Positions 27,561 through 37,137 of a stretch of DNA of 49,859 nt are shown piece by piece. The translations under genes were made by a program, and so were the position numbers. The DNA comes from an uncultured Verrucomicrobiales bacterium (GTDB lineage Bacteria > Verrucomicrobiota > Verrucomicrobiia > Verrucomicrobiales > Akkermansiaceae). The notes beneath the pieces were generated by a model. The model did no database searches. It was not told the origin of the DNA and worked only from the letters and a program-made list of their open reading frames with translations. The stretch is from contig CALGZA010000063.1 in NCBI GenBank assembly GCA_937934595.1, forward strand, positions 1 to 49,859, in the 5' to 3' direction. The first letter of the stretch is position 1, and every line of letters begins with the position of its first letter.

Positions 27561-28790
27561 ATGGATAACAAAATCGTAAAAACACTTATCGGAGCTGTCG
27601 CTTTATCAGGTGCAGCAGTCGCAGGACCAGTCGCAGATACCGCTTCTGGACCTTCAGTAACATCTGGTTACAACGGAGGAGACTTCTGTAGCTCACTCAA
27701 AAAAGTAGGTAAACTCTACAAAGACAAAAGCAACCCATTCATCCAAGAGCTTTCTGTCTTCGGTAGATTCCAAGGGCAATTCGCTTACCTAGAAGGTGAA
27801 GATGCAGACGGAGATAAATTCAACGAAAAATTTGACGAAGCTCGTCGCGTTCGCTTCGGATCTAAAATCAAATTCCTCAATGGTTTCGAGGCTAAAGCAA
27901 ATATCAACCTCGTAGACGACGGCAGACCTAAAGGCGGTAGCCGTGACTGGGGCTACAAAGACTTTGATCAAGCTAAGCTCTCATACAAATTTAAAGACAT
28001 TCTAGGACTTGATTCACTCAAGCTAACATACGGTCGTCACAAGATCAAAATGGGCCACGAGTCGCACACATCTTCCAAGAAGATCAAAACAGTCGAGCGC
28101 TCAGCAATCTCTAACACCATCTACAACAACCGCTTCACAGGCCTTACTGCTGCATTCGAGCGTGGCGAATTCGCGGCTACTGTTGGATTCCTCAGCCTTG
28201 AAAAGTCAGACTTCGTTGCAGACTGGAACGAAGGAAATGCCATCTACTTCAGCACAGAAGCAGACGTCTTTGGTAACAACGTTCTTTTCGACGCTCTCTA
28301 CAACCTAGACAGAGATAAAGACGGAACAGGTGATCAATTCGACATCGGTTACGAATGGGCTGCATCTGCTGCATGGGAAAGAGACTTCAAAGGATGGAAT
28401 GTCATGATCAACACCATCCTCGGTGATCACGGTGATAACTCTAATACAGACCGTGAAGGCCTATTTTGGGGAGTAGTCGTAATGCCATCTAAGTTCATCA
28501 TCGAAGATAAACTAGAAGCTGTTCTCCAATACCAATACCAAGGTTCTGAAGAAGCTGAAGGCATCAAAGCTAACTCACGCTACATCAGCAGAATCGGTGA
28601 CAAAACAGGTGACAGCCGTGATCTCGATACTCGTGGTGACCAACACCACAGCATCTACGCTGGACTCAACTACTACTTCTGTGGCCAAAACAGCAAGATC
28701 ATGACCGGCATCTCATACGACAGACTAAGCACTCCTGCAGGTGACGCAGACGCTACCTCACTATGGGCCGCTTACAGAATGTACTTCTAA
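27561..28790 (+). CDS. outer-membrane porin, OprO/OprP-like
   Basis: This 409-residue protein has a signal peptide (cleavage likely after residue 21, in AAVAGP) and alternating beta-strands typical of the phosphate-selective porin O/P family, for example SVFGRFQGQFAYLE, RRVRFGSKIKF and LKLTYGRHKIKMGHES. It ends with AAYRMYF, the C-terminal aromatic signal for outer-membrane assembly. Substrate selectivity cannot be read from sequence. Codon use stands apart: in one 60-base line (28321) I count 18 G against 12 C, opposite to the rest of the window, consistent with very high expression. A strong terminator follows the stop. Confidence 0.9.
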   Translation: MDNKIVKTLIGAVALSGAAVAGPVADTASGPSVTSGYNGGDFCSSLKKVGKLYKDKSNPFIQELSVFGRFQGQFAYLEGEDADGDKFNEKFDEARRVRFGSKIKFLNGFEAKANINLVDDGRPKGGSRDWGYKDFDQAKLSYKFKDILGLDSLKLTYGRHKIKMGHESHTSSKKIKTVERSAISNTIYNNRFTGLTAAFERGEFAATVGFLSLEKSDFVADWNEGNAIYFSTEADVFGNNVLFDALYNLDRDKDGTGDQFDIGYEWAASAAWERDFKGWNVMINTILGDHGDNSNTDREGLFWGVVVMPSKFIIEDKLEAVLQYQYQGSEEAEGIKANSRYISRIGDKTGDSRDLDTRGDQHHSIYAGLNYYFCGQNSKIMTGISYDRLSTPAGDADATSLWAAYRMYF

Positions 28791-28871
28791 GTCAAACACT
28801 ACAGATAATTATAAGCTAAAAAAACGCATTAAAAGGCTCCAAAAGTTTATTCTTATCATATCCTACTATAC

Positions 28872-28908
28872 AAAACGCAACCTCTCATATGAGTGGTTGC
28901 GTTTTTTT
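28872..28908 (+). terminator. terminator of the porin gene
   Basis: A long stem (28873-28888 with 28889-28904, one mismatch, AT-rich apex acting as loop) is followed by seven T residues at 28902-28908. It lies about 80 bp after the porin stop codon and is the best intrinsic terminator in the window. Confidence 0.9.
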
Positions 28909-29036
28909 ACCTACAAATGAACAGCCAATGGTTTCAGCAAAAACATGCAGTAACCAAGAAATAGATTATATCCACGCTCTTTTAGAGAGGAAATAGCATT
29001 TACAAAACACCCCATTTCTGGCACTCCATCCTCACT

Positions 29037-31709
29037 ATGTCAGAGCTACCAAAAGCATACGAGCCTCAAGCTGTCGAAAAACAGTGGTACGATAAATGGA
29101 TCTCAAACGGCTGTTTCCACGCCGATGAAAACTCCAACAAAGAGGGATACTCTATCGTTATACCCCCACCAAACGTCACAGGCATCCTACACATAGGTCA
29201 CGTTCTAAACAACTCAATCCAAGACATCCTAGCCCGTCGCGCCAGACAAAAAGGAAAAGAAGTACTCTGGCTCCCAGGTACAGACCACGCAGGCATTGCC
29301 ACACAAACAAAAGTCGAACAAAAAGTCCGCGATGAAGGAACATCTAGAAGAGAACTCGGTAGAGACAAATTCCTAAAACACGTCTGGGACTGGAAAGAAA
29401 AACACGGCGGCGTAATCATCGAACAACTAAAACGACTCGGCTGCTCATGCGACTGGGAACGAGAACGCTTCACAATGGATCAAGGCTACTCAGAATGGGT
29501 AACCAAAGTATTCGTCGACCTATTCAATGAAGGCCTCATCTACCGCGGAAAAAGAATGGTAAACTGGTGCCCAGTCTCACTCACCGCTCTCTCAGATGAA
29601 GAAGTAATCGCTAAACCACAGGTCTCTAAACTATTCTTCATGAAATATGAATTCACCGACAACCCAGGTGAATTCCTAGAAATATCCACAACACGTCCAG
29701 AAACCCTCATGGGTGACATCGCTGTCGCTGTAAACCCAAATGACGAACGATTCGCAAAACACCTTGGTAGAAAAGTACGCAGACCATTCCCAGAAGCAGA
29801 AATCCCAGTCATCGCAGACGACCACGTTGATATCGAATTCGGAACAGGAGCTCTCAAAATCACCCCCGCACATGACAAAGCAGACTTCGAAATCGGTCAG
29901 AGACATAACCTAGAAATCATCGATGTCCTAAACCCTGACGGCACCATCAACTGCCCAGAACTACCAGAACTCAACGGACTCGACAGATTCGCAGCCAGAC
30001 GCAAAGCAGCAGAAATACTAGAAGAAAAAGGCCTCCTCATCAAAGTAGAACAACACGAAAACAACGTAGGCTACTCAGAACGCGCTGACGTCCCAGTAGA
30101 ACCACGCATCTCTATGCAGTGGTTCCTCAAATACCCATCCACCCAAGAAACCACCTCCGCAGTCACAAATGGCGATATCAAATACCGCCCTGAACGCTGG
30201 GTAAAAACTCACTCCAACTGGATGACGAACATCCAAGACTGGTGCATCAGCCGCCAACTATGGTGGGGACACCAAATCCCAGTCTGGTACAAAAAAGAAA
30301 AAGCATTCCAACTAAAAGAAGCCGAGTCACTCGATGCCAGTGACCTCACCGCTGGAGATATCCACGTAGGAACAGAACCTCCATCAGACCCTCAAAACTG
30401 GACACGTGACGAAGACGTCATGGATACCTGGTTCAGCTCCTGGCTCTGGCCATTTGCTACCATGGATAAAACTACCAAAGCTAAATTCTACCCCACCTCA
30501 GACCTCGTCACAGGACCAGATATCATTTTCTTCTGGGTCGCCAGAATGATCATGGCTGGATTCAAATTCGAAAAACAAATCCCATTCAAAAACGTATTCT
30601 TCACCTCCATCGTCAGAGACGAAAAAGGACGCAAAATGTCCAAATCACTCGGCAACTCACCAGATCCTATCAAACTAATGGACAAATTCGGCGCAGACGG
30701 ACTCCGCTTCGGTCTCATGAGAATCGCCCCCACAGGGACTGACATCAAGTTCAATGAAGACACCATTGCAGAAGGCAGAAACTTCGCTAACAAGCTATAT
30801 AACGCCTGCCGTTTCAGACAAATGAACGGAACCAAGGTCATCCCTCTCAACGCGCTAGATAAACTTGCTCCCCACCACATAGACATCCTCGCCAAGCTAG
30901 ACCAATTAAACATCAACCTAAACAAAGCATACGAAAACTACCGCTTCAATGACGTCACAGGACACCTATACGAATTCTTCTGGACAGAATACTGTGATAA
31001 ATTCCTAGAAGCCATTAAATTTGACTTCAAATCAGGAGATGAGTCCGCAAAAACACTCACCCTAGCTGTAATAGACACCGTGCTCGCTCGCTACCTAGCT
31101 TGCCTTCACCCACTAATGCCCCACATCACAGAAGAGCTATCAGCAAAAATGGGATACACAGAACAAGGAATGTTCCTCATGAACACACCACTAGATGAAT
31201 CCCCCGTCCTATCCAGCTTGACAGCAGAAAATATCCAGACTTTCTCCATGCAAGCCACCAACCTCTACACCTCAGCCAGTAACCTCAGAAACCTAAAGTC
31301 AGAATACAACCTAGCCGCCAGCAAAGACGTCACATTCGTTCTAAAACCAGCTGCAGACGCACTCTGGGTGGCAAACCAAACAGACACACTTATCACTCTC
31401 GTAGGCGCTAAAAGCATCTCACTTAACCAAGAATACATCCCTAAACAAGGCACTCCAGCAGTCGTAACCCCAATCGGAGAAATATACATGCCGCTAGATG
31501 GACTCATCGACATGGATGCAGAAAAAGCTCGCCTCGATAAAGAAATCGAAAAAGTCTCATCAGAAGTAACCAAAGCTGGCAAAAAACTCGGAAACGAAAA
31601 ATTCATCGCAAACGCCAAGCCCGAGATCGTTCAAAAAGAAAAAGACAGACTAGCAGAATGGGAAAACAAACTATCCCAGCTCAAGGAAATGCGCTCAGCT
31701 CTATCATAG
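29037..31709 (+). CDS. valS: valine-tRNA ligase
   Basis: This 890-residue class I synthetase charges tRNA-Val. The ATP-binding HIGH motif is at residues 52-55 (in PPPNVTGILHIGH) and KMSKS at 533-537. The editing domain begins near residue 195 with STTRPETLMGD, and a C-terminal coiled coil (about 825-890, rich in K and E) ends the protein, as is normal for ValS. A tRNA-binding WCISRQLWWGHQIPVWY stretch is also present. It follows the porin terminator by about 130 bp and is probably a single gene. Confidence 0.98.
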   Translation: MSELPKAYEPQAVEKQWYDKWISNGCFHADENSNKEGYSIVIPPPNVTGILHIGHVLNNSIQDILARRARQKGKEVLWLPGTDHAGIATQTKVEQKVRDEGTSRRELGRDKFLKHVWDWKEKHGGVIIEQLKRLGCSCDWERERFTMDQGYSEWVTKVFVDLFNEGLIYRGKRMVNWCPVSLTALSDEEVIAKPQVSKLFFMKYEFTDNPGEFLEISTTRPETLMGDIAVAVNPNDERFAKHLGRKVRRPFPEAEIPVIADDHVDIEFGTGALKITPAHDKADFEIGQRHNLEIIDVLNPDGTINCPELPELNGLDRFAARRKAAEILEEKGLLIKVEQHENNVGYSERADVPVEPRISMQWFLKYPSTQETTSAVTNGDIKYRPERWVKTHSNWMTNIQDWCISRQLWWGHQIPVWYKKEKAFQLKEAESLDASDLTAGDIHVGTEPPSDPQNWTRDEDVMDTWFSSWLWPFATMDKTTKAKFYPTSDLVTGPDIIFFWVARMIMAGFKFEKQIPFKNVFFTSIVRDEKGRKMSKSLGNSPDPIKLMDKFGADGLRFGLMRIAPTGTDIKFNEDTIAEGRNFANKLYNACRFRQMNGTKVIPLNALDKLAPHHIDILAKLDQLNINLNKAYENYRFNDVTGHLYEFFWTEYCDKFLEAIKFDFKSGDESAKTLTLAVIDTVLARYLACLHPLMPHITEELSAKMGYTEQGMFLMNTPLDESPVLSSLTAENIQTFSMQATNLYTSASNLRNLKSEYNLAASKDVTFVLKPAADALWVANQTDTLITLVGAKSISLNQEYIPKQGTPAVVTPIGEIYMPLDGLIDMDAEKARLDKEIEKVSSEVTKAGKKLGNEKFIANAKPEIVQKEKDRLAEWENKLSQLKEMRSALS

Positions 31710-31821
31710 TAAATACACTTACTATCAACCAGCTCTCACTTTAGTGCTTGCAGAATCACTGCTGCTCAAATTAGCTTGTCCCTACAACTTTTCAAAACCG
31801 ATCACAGACCGTATCACTAAC

Positions 31822-32865
31822 ATGTCTCTCCATACTATTCCGAATCTTCATAATATGAATCCAAAAGCCATCGAACTACTCGAGGCTGCAGGATACTTGG
31901 ATGCCAAAACCATAGCTAGCCAAAAAATTGCTGACATAACCTCAGAACTAGCAAAAGCAAACAACGTGCTCAACATCATTGATGAAGAACCTAACATCGC
32001 AATAGTCACAGAGTGGCTCAAACCACTAGAACAAGAATTTGAAAACCTTACGGAATCAGAATTCTCTCCACCACCAGCCCAACAAACCAAAAGCTCAATC
32101 CAGCCAAAACCCAGACTAGCTAGCCCCCAAAGCAACACCCAGTCAGCTAACTTTACTTCTCAAAAAGAAACCTCCTCAACTAAATTTGCTATTCCCATCG
32201 CTGAGAACTACATCCAAGAAAACAAAATTAACCTAGAAGAACTTCCCAGCGGAAAAATACTCACTCCATCAAACACCAACTCAAATCAAAATCCACAAAA
32301 CGCGCAGACAAAACTATTCGATAACTCATCTGCTAAAAAACAAGCATTAGATAAAAGCAGAATCCTCAAAATGGAAACCTTCCACAAAGAAGGCGGAAGA
32401 GTTGCCCCCATGCAAAAACCAGAAGTCAACAACCTCACCAGAACCACCAAACGATCCACCAACGAAGGCGTAAACCCAGAATCCAGATTCTTCATCAAAG
32501 GTGTTCTCCACAAAAACTCCTTCAGATTTAAAACAGGATGCCTGTTTTTTCTACTAGCTAAATCTCTCATCATTACTGCATTTCTCATCACCCCCCTCGT
32601 CATCCTAGACAAAGAAAAATTTCATTGGGCAGTCTGGGCTCCGCTCCTAGCCGTCATCGGAACACTCATCTTACTTACAGCAGCACAACGTGCCCAGTGC
32701 CCCATATGTAACCAAAAGCAATTCGCTATCAAAAAATGCCTCAAGCACAGACACGCGCACCGCTGGCCCATTGTCGGATACATGCTACCCACAGCTCTCC
32801 ACGCTCTCACATTTAAATGGTTCAAATGCATCTTCTGCGGAACATCCGTAAGACTCAAAGAATAA
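31822..32865 (+). CDS. membrane protein with helix-hairpin-helix-like N-terminus and zinc-ribbon C-terminus
   Basis: I do not recognise a named family. From the ATG at 31822 (348 residues; a GTG at 31744 would add 26) the protein begins with a helical segment, NPKAIELLEAAGYLDAKTIA, like the helix-hairpin-helix of DUF4332. A long low-complexity part rich in Q, N, S and P follows (about 85-190). Two membrane segments then precede a cysteine cluster, CPICNQKQ and CIFCGTSV, which could bind zinc. The order of membrane pair and CxxC pairs recalls the smaller protein at 9076-9429. It lies between valS and the phosphatase pair. Confidence 0.7.
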   Translation: MSLHTIPNLHNMNPKAIELLEAAGYLDAKTIASQKIADITSELAKANNVLNIIDEEPNIAIVTEWLKPLEQEFENLTESEFSPPPAQQTKSSIQPKPRLASPQSNTQSANFTSQKETSSTKFAIPIAENYIQENKINLEELPSGKILTPSNTNSNQNPQNAQTKLFDNSSAKKQALDKSRILKMETFHKEGGRVAPMQKPEVNNLTRTTKRSTNEGVNPESRFFIKGVLHKNSFRFKTGCLFFLLAKSLIITAFLITPLVILDKEKFHWAVWAPLLAVIGTLILLTAAQRAQCPICNQKQFAIKKCLKHRHAHRWPIVGYMLPTALHALTFKWFKCIFCGTSVRLKE

Positions 32866-32927
32866 CTAATCACCATTTTGCGGTTTTAAATTGCTATATC
32901 AGCGTAACTAGATGATACTAGCGAATA

Positions 32928-34508
32928 ATGACCGATGTGTTCGACAAGCAAACTCTAGAGCTAACTCTCAGAGCCTCCAATGAAGGTATCTGGGACTGGA
33001 ATATAAGCAGCGGTGAAATCTACTACTCTGACAGAATACTAAACTTCCTAGGCTACGAGCAGCATAACCCTCCTAACATAATGACAGATCCAGAGGCTAT
33101 CATACACCATGACAGCCTTGACTATTTCCAAAATATCCTCTCCCTAACACTACTTGACTCAGACGCAGAACACCTAGGGATCGACTGCAAAATAAAAAGA
33201 CCTGACGGATCCCCTCGCTGGATAAGAATAAGAGGAACCGTCATCAGAAACTCAACAGGAGCCACAAGAATTGCCGGCTCAATGATAGACATTTCAAAAA
33301 GAAAATTCGCTGAAGAAATGGTCGCTGAAGAGCGTAACATGCTCCGTCTCATCATCGATAACATCCCCCTCCAAGTCTACTTTAAAGATACAGAATCTAA
33401 CTACAAACTCGTTAACCAAAGACAAGTAGAATGGCTCGGACAGTCAGACCCTGCTCAAGTCATCGGCAAATCCGGAAAAACATTCTTCTCAGAGGAAAGC
33501 TGGCAAGCAAGCAGAGAAGAAGAACTAACTATCATGCAGTCAGGTAAACCAGTCATCGACGTCATCCAAAGAGAACGCTGGCCAAATAAACCAGACACAT
33601 TCGTACAAAAAGTAAAACACCCATGGCTAGACAGCTCAGGAAAACTACTCGGAACATACGGTATCGCATGCGATGTAACCAGCCTCATCCAAGCTAAAAA
33701 GAAACTAGAACACGTCGCCATTGACCTCCAACAACAAAACAAAAACTACCAAGAAGAACTCATGCTCGCCACTGAGGTCCAACGAGCAATACTACCAGAA
33801 AACTCACCAGAATGGAGTACAACCATCGCCGAATGGCAAGACCGCCTTCAAATACATACCCTATACACCGCAGCATCAGAACTCGCTGGAGACTTTTACG
33901 ACGTCATCAGAATCTCTGATCAAAAAATAGGATTCCTCATGATCGATGTAGCTGGTCACGGAGTTCGCTCAGCCATCATTATCTCGCTCATCAGAGGCCT
34001 AACAGAACAAGCAGAACACATTGCCCACAAACCAGCATCCTACCTAGACAACATCAACAAAGGACTCATCGCCATTCTTGAAAAATCCTCCATCGCACTT
34101 CACGCATCAGCATCATACACACTCATAGATTTCGAATCACAAAATATAACCATAACCAATGCAGGGCATGACGACCCACTCATCCACTTCATAAACAACC
34201 ACCCAGATCAACCCACTAACCATCCAAAAGGGCCACCACTCGGCACTCCCTCCTCAAAAGCATATCCAGAAAAATCCTTCCCTATAGACCACATCAAAAA
34301 CATCTTAATGTTCACCAACGGCATCTACAACGTAATGAACAAAGACCAAGAAAAATGGGGCTTCAAAAAACTCCAACAAGCATTCGCTCATGCCCAAGAA
34401 AACAAATCAACCTCCCCAGCAAAATTCATCCACAACCAAGCCAAACAATGGGCCAGCAACAACATCTTCACAGATGACGTCTGCCTGCTCAGCCTTGAAA
34501 TTAGGTAA
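32928..34508 (+). CDS. PAS-PAS-PP2C (SpoIIE-type) phosphatase, possibly degenerate
   Basis: This 526-residue cytoplasmic protein has two PAS sensor domains (about residues 10-130 and 138-255), a short coiled coil ending LMLATEVQRAIL, and a SpoIIE-type PP2C domain (about 275-526). Such proteins usually dephosphorylate anti-sigma-factor antagonists in partner-switching pathways. AGDFYDV, IDVAGHG and the final TDDVCLLS are present. The motif usually read YTDGIYE is here FTNGIYN: Asn464 replaces the metal-binding Asp, and Asn468 replaces a conserved Glu. This may reduce or abolish activity. The next gene, 7 bp downstream, is a paralog with the intact motif. Confidence 0.9.
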   Translation: MTDVFDKQTLELTLRASNEGIWDWNISSGEIYYSDRILNFLGYEQHNPPNIMTDPEAIIHHDSLDYFQNILSLTLLDSDAEHLGIDCKIKRPDGSPRWIRIRGTVIRNSTGATRIAGSMIDISKRKFAEEMVAEERNMLRLIIDNIPLQVYFKDTESNYKLVNQRQVEWLGQSDPAQVIGKSGKTFFSEESWQASREEELTIMQSGKPVIDVIQRERWPNKPDTFVQKVKHPWLDSSGKLLGTYGIACDVTSLIQAKKKLEHVAIDLQQQNKNYQEELMLATEVQRAILPENSPEWSTTIAEWQDRLQIHTLYTAASELAGDFYDVIRISDQKIGFLMIDVAGHGVRSAIIISLIRGLTEQAEHIAHKPASYLDNINKGLIAILEKSSIALHASASYTLIDFESQNITITNAGHDDPLIHFINNHPDQPTNHPKGPPLGTPSSKAYPEKSFPIDHIKNILMFTNGIYNVMNKDQEKWGFKKLQQAFAHAQENKSTSPAKFIHNQAKQWASNNIFTDDVCLLSLEIR

Positions 34509-34515
34509 CACCCCC

Positions 34516-36114
34516 ATGCACGAACCAGACAACAATAGCCTAGAACTAGCTCTCCGAGCATCCAATGAAGGAATTTGGAAATGGGATCTCTCAGAAAACA
34601 AAATCCACTACTCCCCGCTTCTGCTAAAATTCATGGGCAACAGCCCAGAACAACCAGCTCCTCACCTATTTGAAAATATAGAAAACACCTATCACCCAGA
34701 TGATGTTGCTAAACTCCAAAGCATCCTTACTGACTTCATGCTCACCTCAGGTAACGAAACCTTCGGAGCAGACTGCAGATACAACCACCCAGACGGTTCA
34801 CCAAGATGGTTCAGAATCCGTGGAGCATGTAACCGTGACAACTCTGGCGCCCCCACACTCATCGCAGGCTCAGTCATAGACATCACCCAACGCAAAAAAT
34901 CTGAACTCCTTCTCGCTGAAGAAAAACACCTGCTCAACCTCCTAACAGAATCTATACCAATTAACATTTACTTCAAAGACGTCGAATCAAAGTTCGTCAT
35001 GGCTAACACAGCCACAGCTCAAAAAGTCGGCCTCAAATGCGCTAAAGATATCATCGGTAAAACAGACCACGACTTCTTTGACCCCATTCACGCCGATAGC
35101 TCACGCAAAGACGAAGTCATGGTCATGTTCACCAAAGAAAATCTTGAAGGTGCTCTTGAAAAAGAAGTCTGGGACGGCCACGCAGAAACATGGTGCATTA
35201 CTAGCAAGCACCCATGGCTAGACCAAAACGGTAAAATCAAAGGCACATTCGGTGTTACCAATGACGTCTCAGAAATTGTCCATACCCAAAATCGACTCAA
35301 AAAAATCTCCAATATCTACAAAAAAAGAAACGACCAATATATAGAAGAACTCAAACTCGCCACTGAAGTCCAACAAGCAATCCTAGCCAAAAAAATACCA
35401 TCACTAACAAATAATTTCACCGCAACCTTCTCCGTCTCACACACCCCAATGCACGGACTCGCTGGTGACTTCTACGAAGCCATACCCATCTCAGACACAA
35501 AAATGGGCATCCTCATGTGCGACGTCATGGGACACGGAGTCCGCGCATCCCTCATCGTAGCTATGATACGAGGACTCATCTCTAAAGAACAAGCATCAGC
35601 ATCCATACCACAAGACTTCCTAGAAAACCTCAATAAAGGACTATGCCACATCCTGAGCAAGGCCGGTATAACCATGTTCTCCACCGCCATCTACTCCGTC
35701 ATCGACGTCAAAAAAGCAACCATCACAATGGCTAACGCCGGCCACCCCATTCCAATAATCAAACAAAAATCTCATTTCAAACTCACAGATCCCAGCTCAA
35801 TAAAAGCAGGCACAGCTCTAGGACTTATCCCTAATAGCCAATACAATGATTCAATCCTCAAGCTAGAAGACCTAGATGAAATCATATTATACACTGACGG
35901 CATCTATGAAGTCATCAACAACAAGCAAGAAGAACTCGGAATCAAGAACCTCATCAACAAAATGAACTCCAATAAAACAAATAATCTCTCATCCATCCAA
36001 AACCTCAGCAACATAGCCATAAAATACTCACACGACCAAAAATTCAACGACGATGTCTGCCTACTCTCTGTTAAGTTCAAAAAAAACATAACAACATGGA
36101 CTTCACAGAAATAG
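34516..36114 (+). CDS. PAS-PAS-PP2C (SpoIIE-type) protein phosphatase
   Basis: This 532-residue protein repeats the architecture of the gene before it: two PAS domains (starting LELALRASNEGIWKWDL and LLTESIPINIYFKD), a linker helix with LKLATEVQQAIL, and a PP2C domain. Here the metal-site motifs are intact: AGDFYEA, CDVMGHG, YTDGIYE with Asp461, and NDDVCLLS. I start it at the ATG at 34516, which leaves 7 bp after the previous stop; an upstream in-frame start would overlap that gene by over 100 bp. The two genes arose by tandem duplication. No anti-sigma factor or STAS-domain gene lies nearby. It overlaps the DUF3820 gene by 19 bp. Confidence 0.92.
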   Translation: MHEPDNNSLELALRASNEGIWKWDLSENKIHYSPLLLKFMGNSPEQPAPHLFENIENTYHPDDVAKLQSILTDFMLTSGNETFGADCRYNHPDGSPRWFRIRGACNRDNSGAPTLIAGSVIDITQRKKSELLLAEEKHLLNLLTESIPINIYFKDVESKFVMANTATAQKVGLKCAKDIIGKTDHDFFDPIHADSSRKDEVMVMFTKENLEGALEKEVWDGHAETWCITSKHPWLDQNGKIKGTFGVTNDVSEIVHTQNRLKKISNIYKKRNDQYIEELKLATEVQQAILAKKIPSLTNNFTATFSVSHTPMHGLAGDFYEAIPISDTKMGILMCDVMGHGVRASLIVAMIRGLISKEQASASIPQDFLENLNKGLCHILSKAGITMFSTAIYSVIDVKKATITMANAGHPIPIIKQKSHFKLTDPSSIKAGTALGLIPNSQYNDSILKLEDLDEIILYTDGIYEVINNKQEELGIKNLINKMNSNKTNNLSSIQNLSNIAIKYSHDQKFNDDVCLLSVKFKKNITTWTSQK

Positions 36115-36404
36115 ACCGAGATGACTTCAGAAATCTGCTCAATGAAATAAGCAAGACTTTCATGCCTTTCGGCAAATTCGGACCCAGCTTCCACCCACCT
36201 AATGGAGTCCCCATCATGGACCTCCCACCAGAATACCTCACCTGGTTTAAAGAACGCGGATTCCCAAAGGGTCAGTTAGGAGAACTCATGCAACAAGTCT
36301 GCGAAATCAAAGAAGTCGGCATGGACCAAATCTTTGAACCTCTCAGACAAGCCAACGGAGGCAGAGTAAGCACCCGTAAAAGACGCCCCTCTGCAGACTT
36401 TTAA
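36096..36404 (+). CDS. DUF3820 family protein
   Basis: This 102-residue protein fits DUF3820: MPFGKFGPSFHPPNGVPIMD followed by LPPEYLTWFKERGFPKGQLG. Relatives have been called putative quorum-sensing-regulated virulence factors, and the fold is small and possibly nucleic-acid related; no activity is established. The C-terminal tail is basic (STRKRRPS). The start overlaps the end of the second phosphatase gene by 19 bp, so it is probably in the same operon. It converges on the HAD gene with only 3 bp between stop codons. Confidence 0.88.
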   Translation: MDFTEIDRDDFRNLLNEISKTFMPFGKFGPSFHPPNGVPIMDLPPEYLTWFKERGFPKGQLGELMQQVCEIKEVGMDQIFEPLRQANGGRVSTRKRRPSADF

Positions 36405-36407
36405 ACA

Positions 36408-37025
36408 CTACTTCTGACAGTGAAATGGAGCTGGAACGGTAACCACATCCATGCCCGCACTTTGTGCCGCCATCATTCCTGCCGGAGCATCCTCCAGAAC
36501 CAAACACTTCGTAGGATCCACTTCTAAACGTCCTGCCACCTCAATAAATACATCCGGCGCAGGCTTACCACATGCCACATCATTCGCCGTCACCACCTCA
36601 TCAAATAAATCACTAATCCCCACCGCCTGTAACGTCTTCTCTGCTACCTCCCTTATTGCACCAGTCGCTATACCCAATGGCACCTTACCTCGTAGGGACT
36701 TAACATAATCAATGACATCCTCATTTATCTCAACCTCACCCAACATACTCAAATAAGCCTCTCTCTTAGCCAAAGCCACATCATCAGGATCCAAGTGCAA
36801 GCCAAACTCACCATTCAGCTCAACCACTATATCCGTTGTCGGGCGCCCACCCATAGAATAAAAAACATCCTCAGGTAAAACATCTTTAGGAACATTAAAC
36901 TGTGCCAATGCCTGGCTCCATGCCTTAAAATGCGCCGGCATAGAATCAACCAGCGTCCCATCTAAATCAAATATCACAGCTTCATAGCTGCCATCAGGTA
37001 TCTCAAGTTCTCCGAAAGTAGTCAT
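36408..37025 (-). CDS. HAD-family phosphatase, beta-phosphoglucomutase-like
   Basis: This 205-residue haloacid-dehalogenase hydrolase has the nucleophile motif FDLDGTLVDS (Asp20 and Asp22), GIATGAIR (motif II), and CGKPAPDVFIEVA and VLEDAPAGMMAAQSAGM (motifs III and IV). A helical cap lies between residues 28 and 95. The subgroup includes beta-phosphoglucomutases and sugar-phosphate phosphatases; the substrate is not clear. AGGTGA just before the ATG is one of the few SD-like motifs in the window. It stands alone on the minus strand. Confidence 0.93.
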   Translation of the reverse strand: MTTFGELEIPDGSYEAVIFDLDGTLVDSMPAHFKAWSQALAQFNVPKDVLPEDVFYSMGGRPTTDIVVELNGEFGLHLDPDDVALAKREAYLSMLGEVEINEDVIDYVKSLRGKVPLGIATGAIREVAEKTLQAVGISDLFDEVVTANDVACGKPAPDVFIEVAGRLEVDPTKCLVLEDAPAGMMAAQSAGMDVVTVPAPFHCQK

Positions 37026-37137
37026 TTCACCTGCTTAGTGACAAACCATAAAAAATAATGCAAGACAGTTTAAATAATTTTTACGCTTTATTTGCTTCCG
37101 CCTTGATAACCATCAACAAATCACACACCATCAACCA

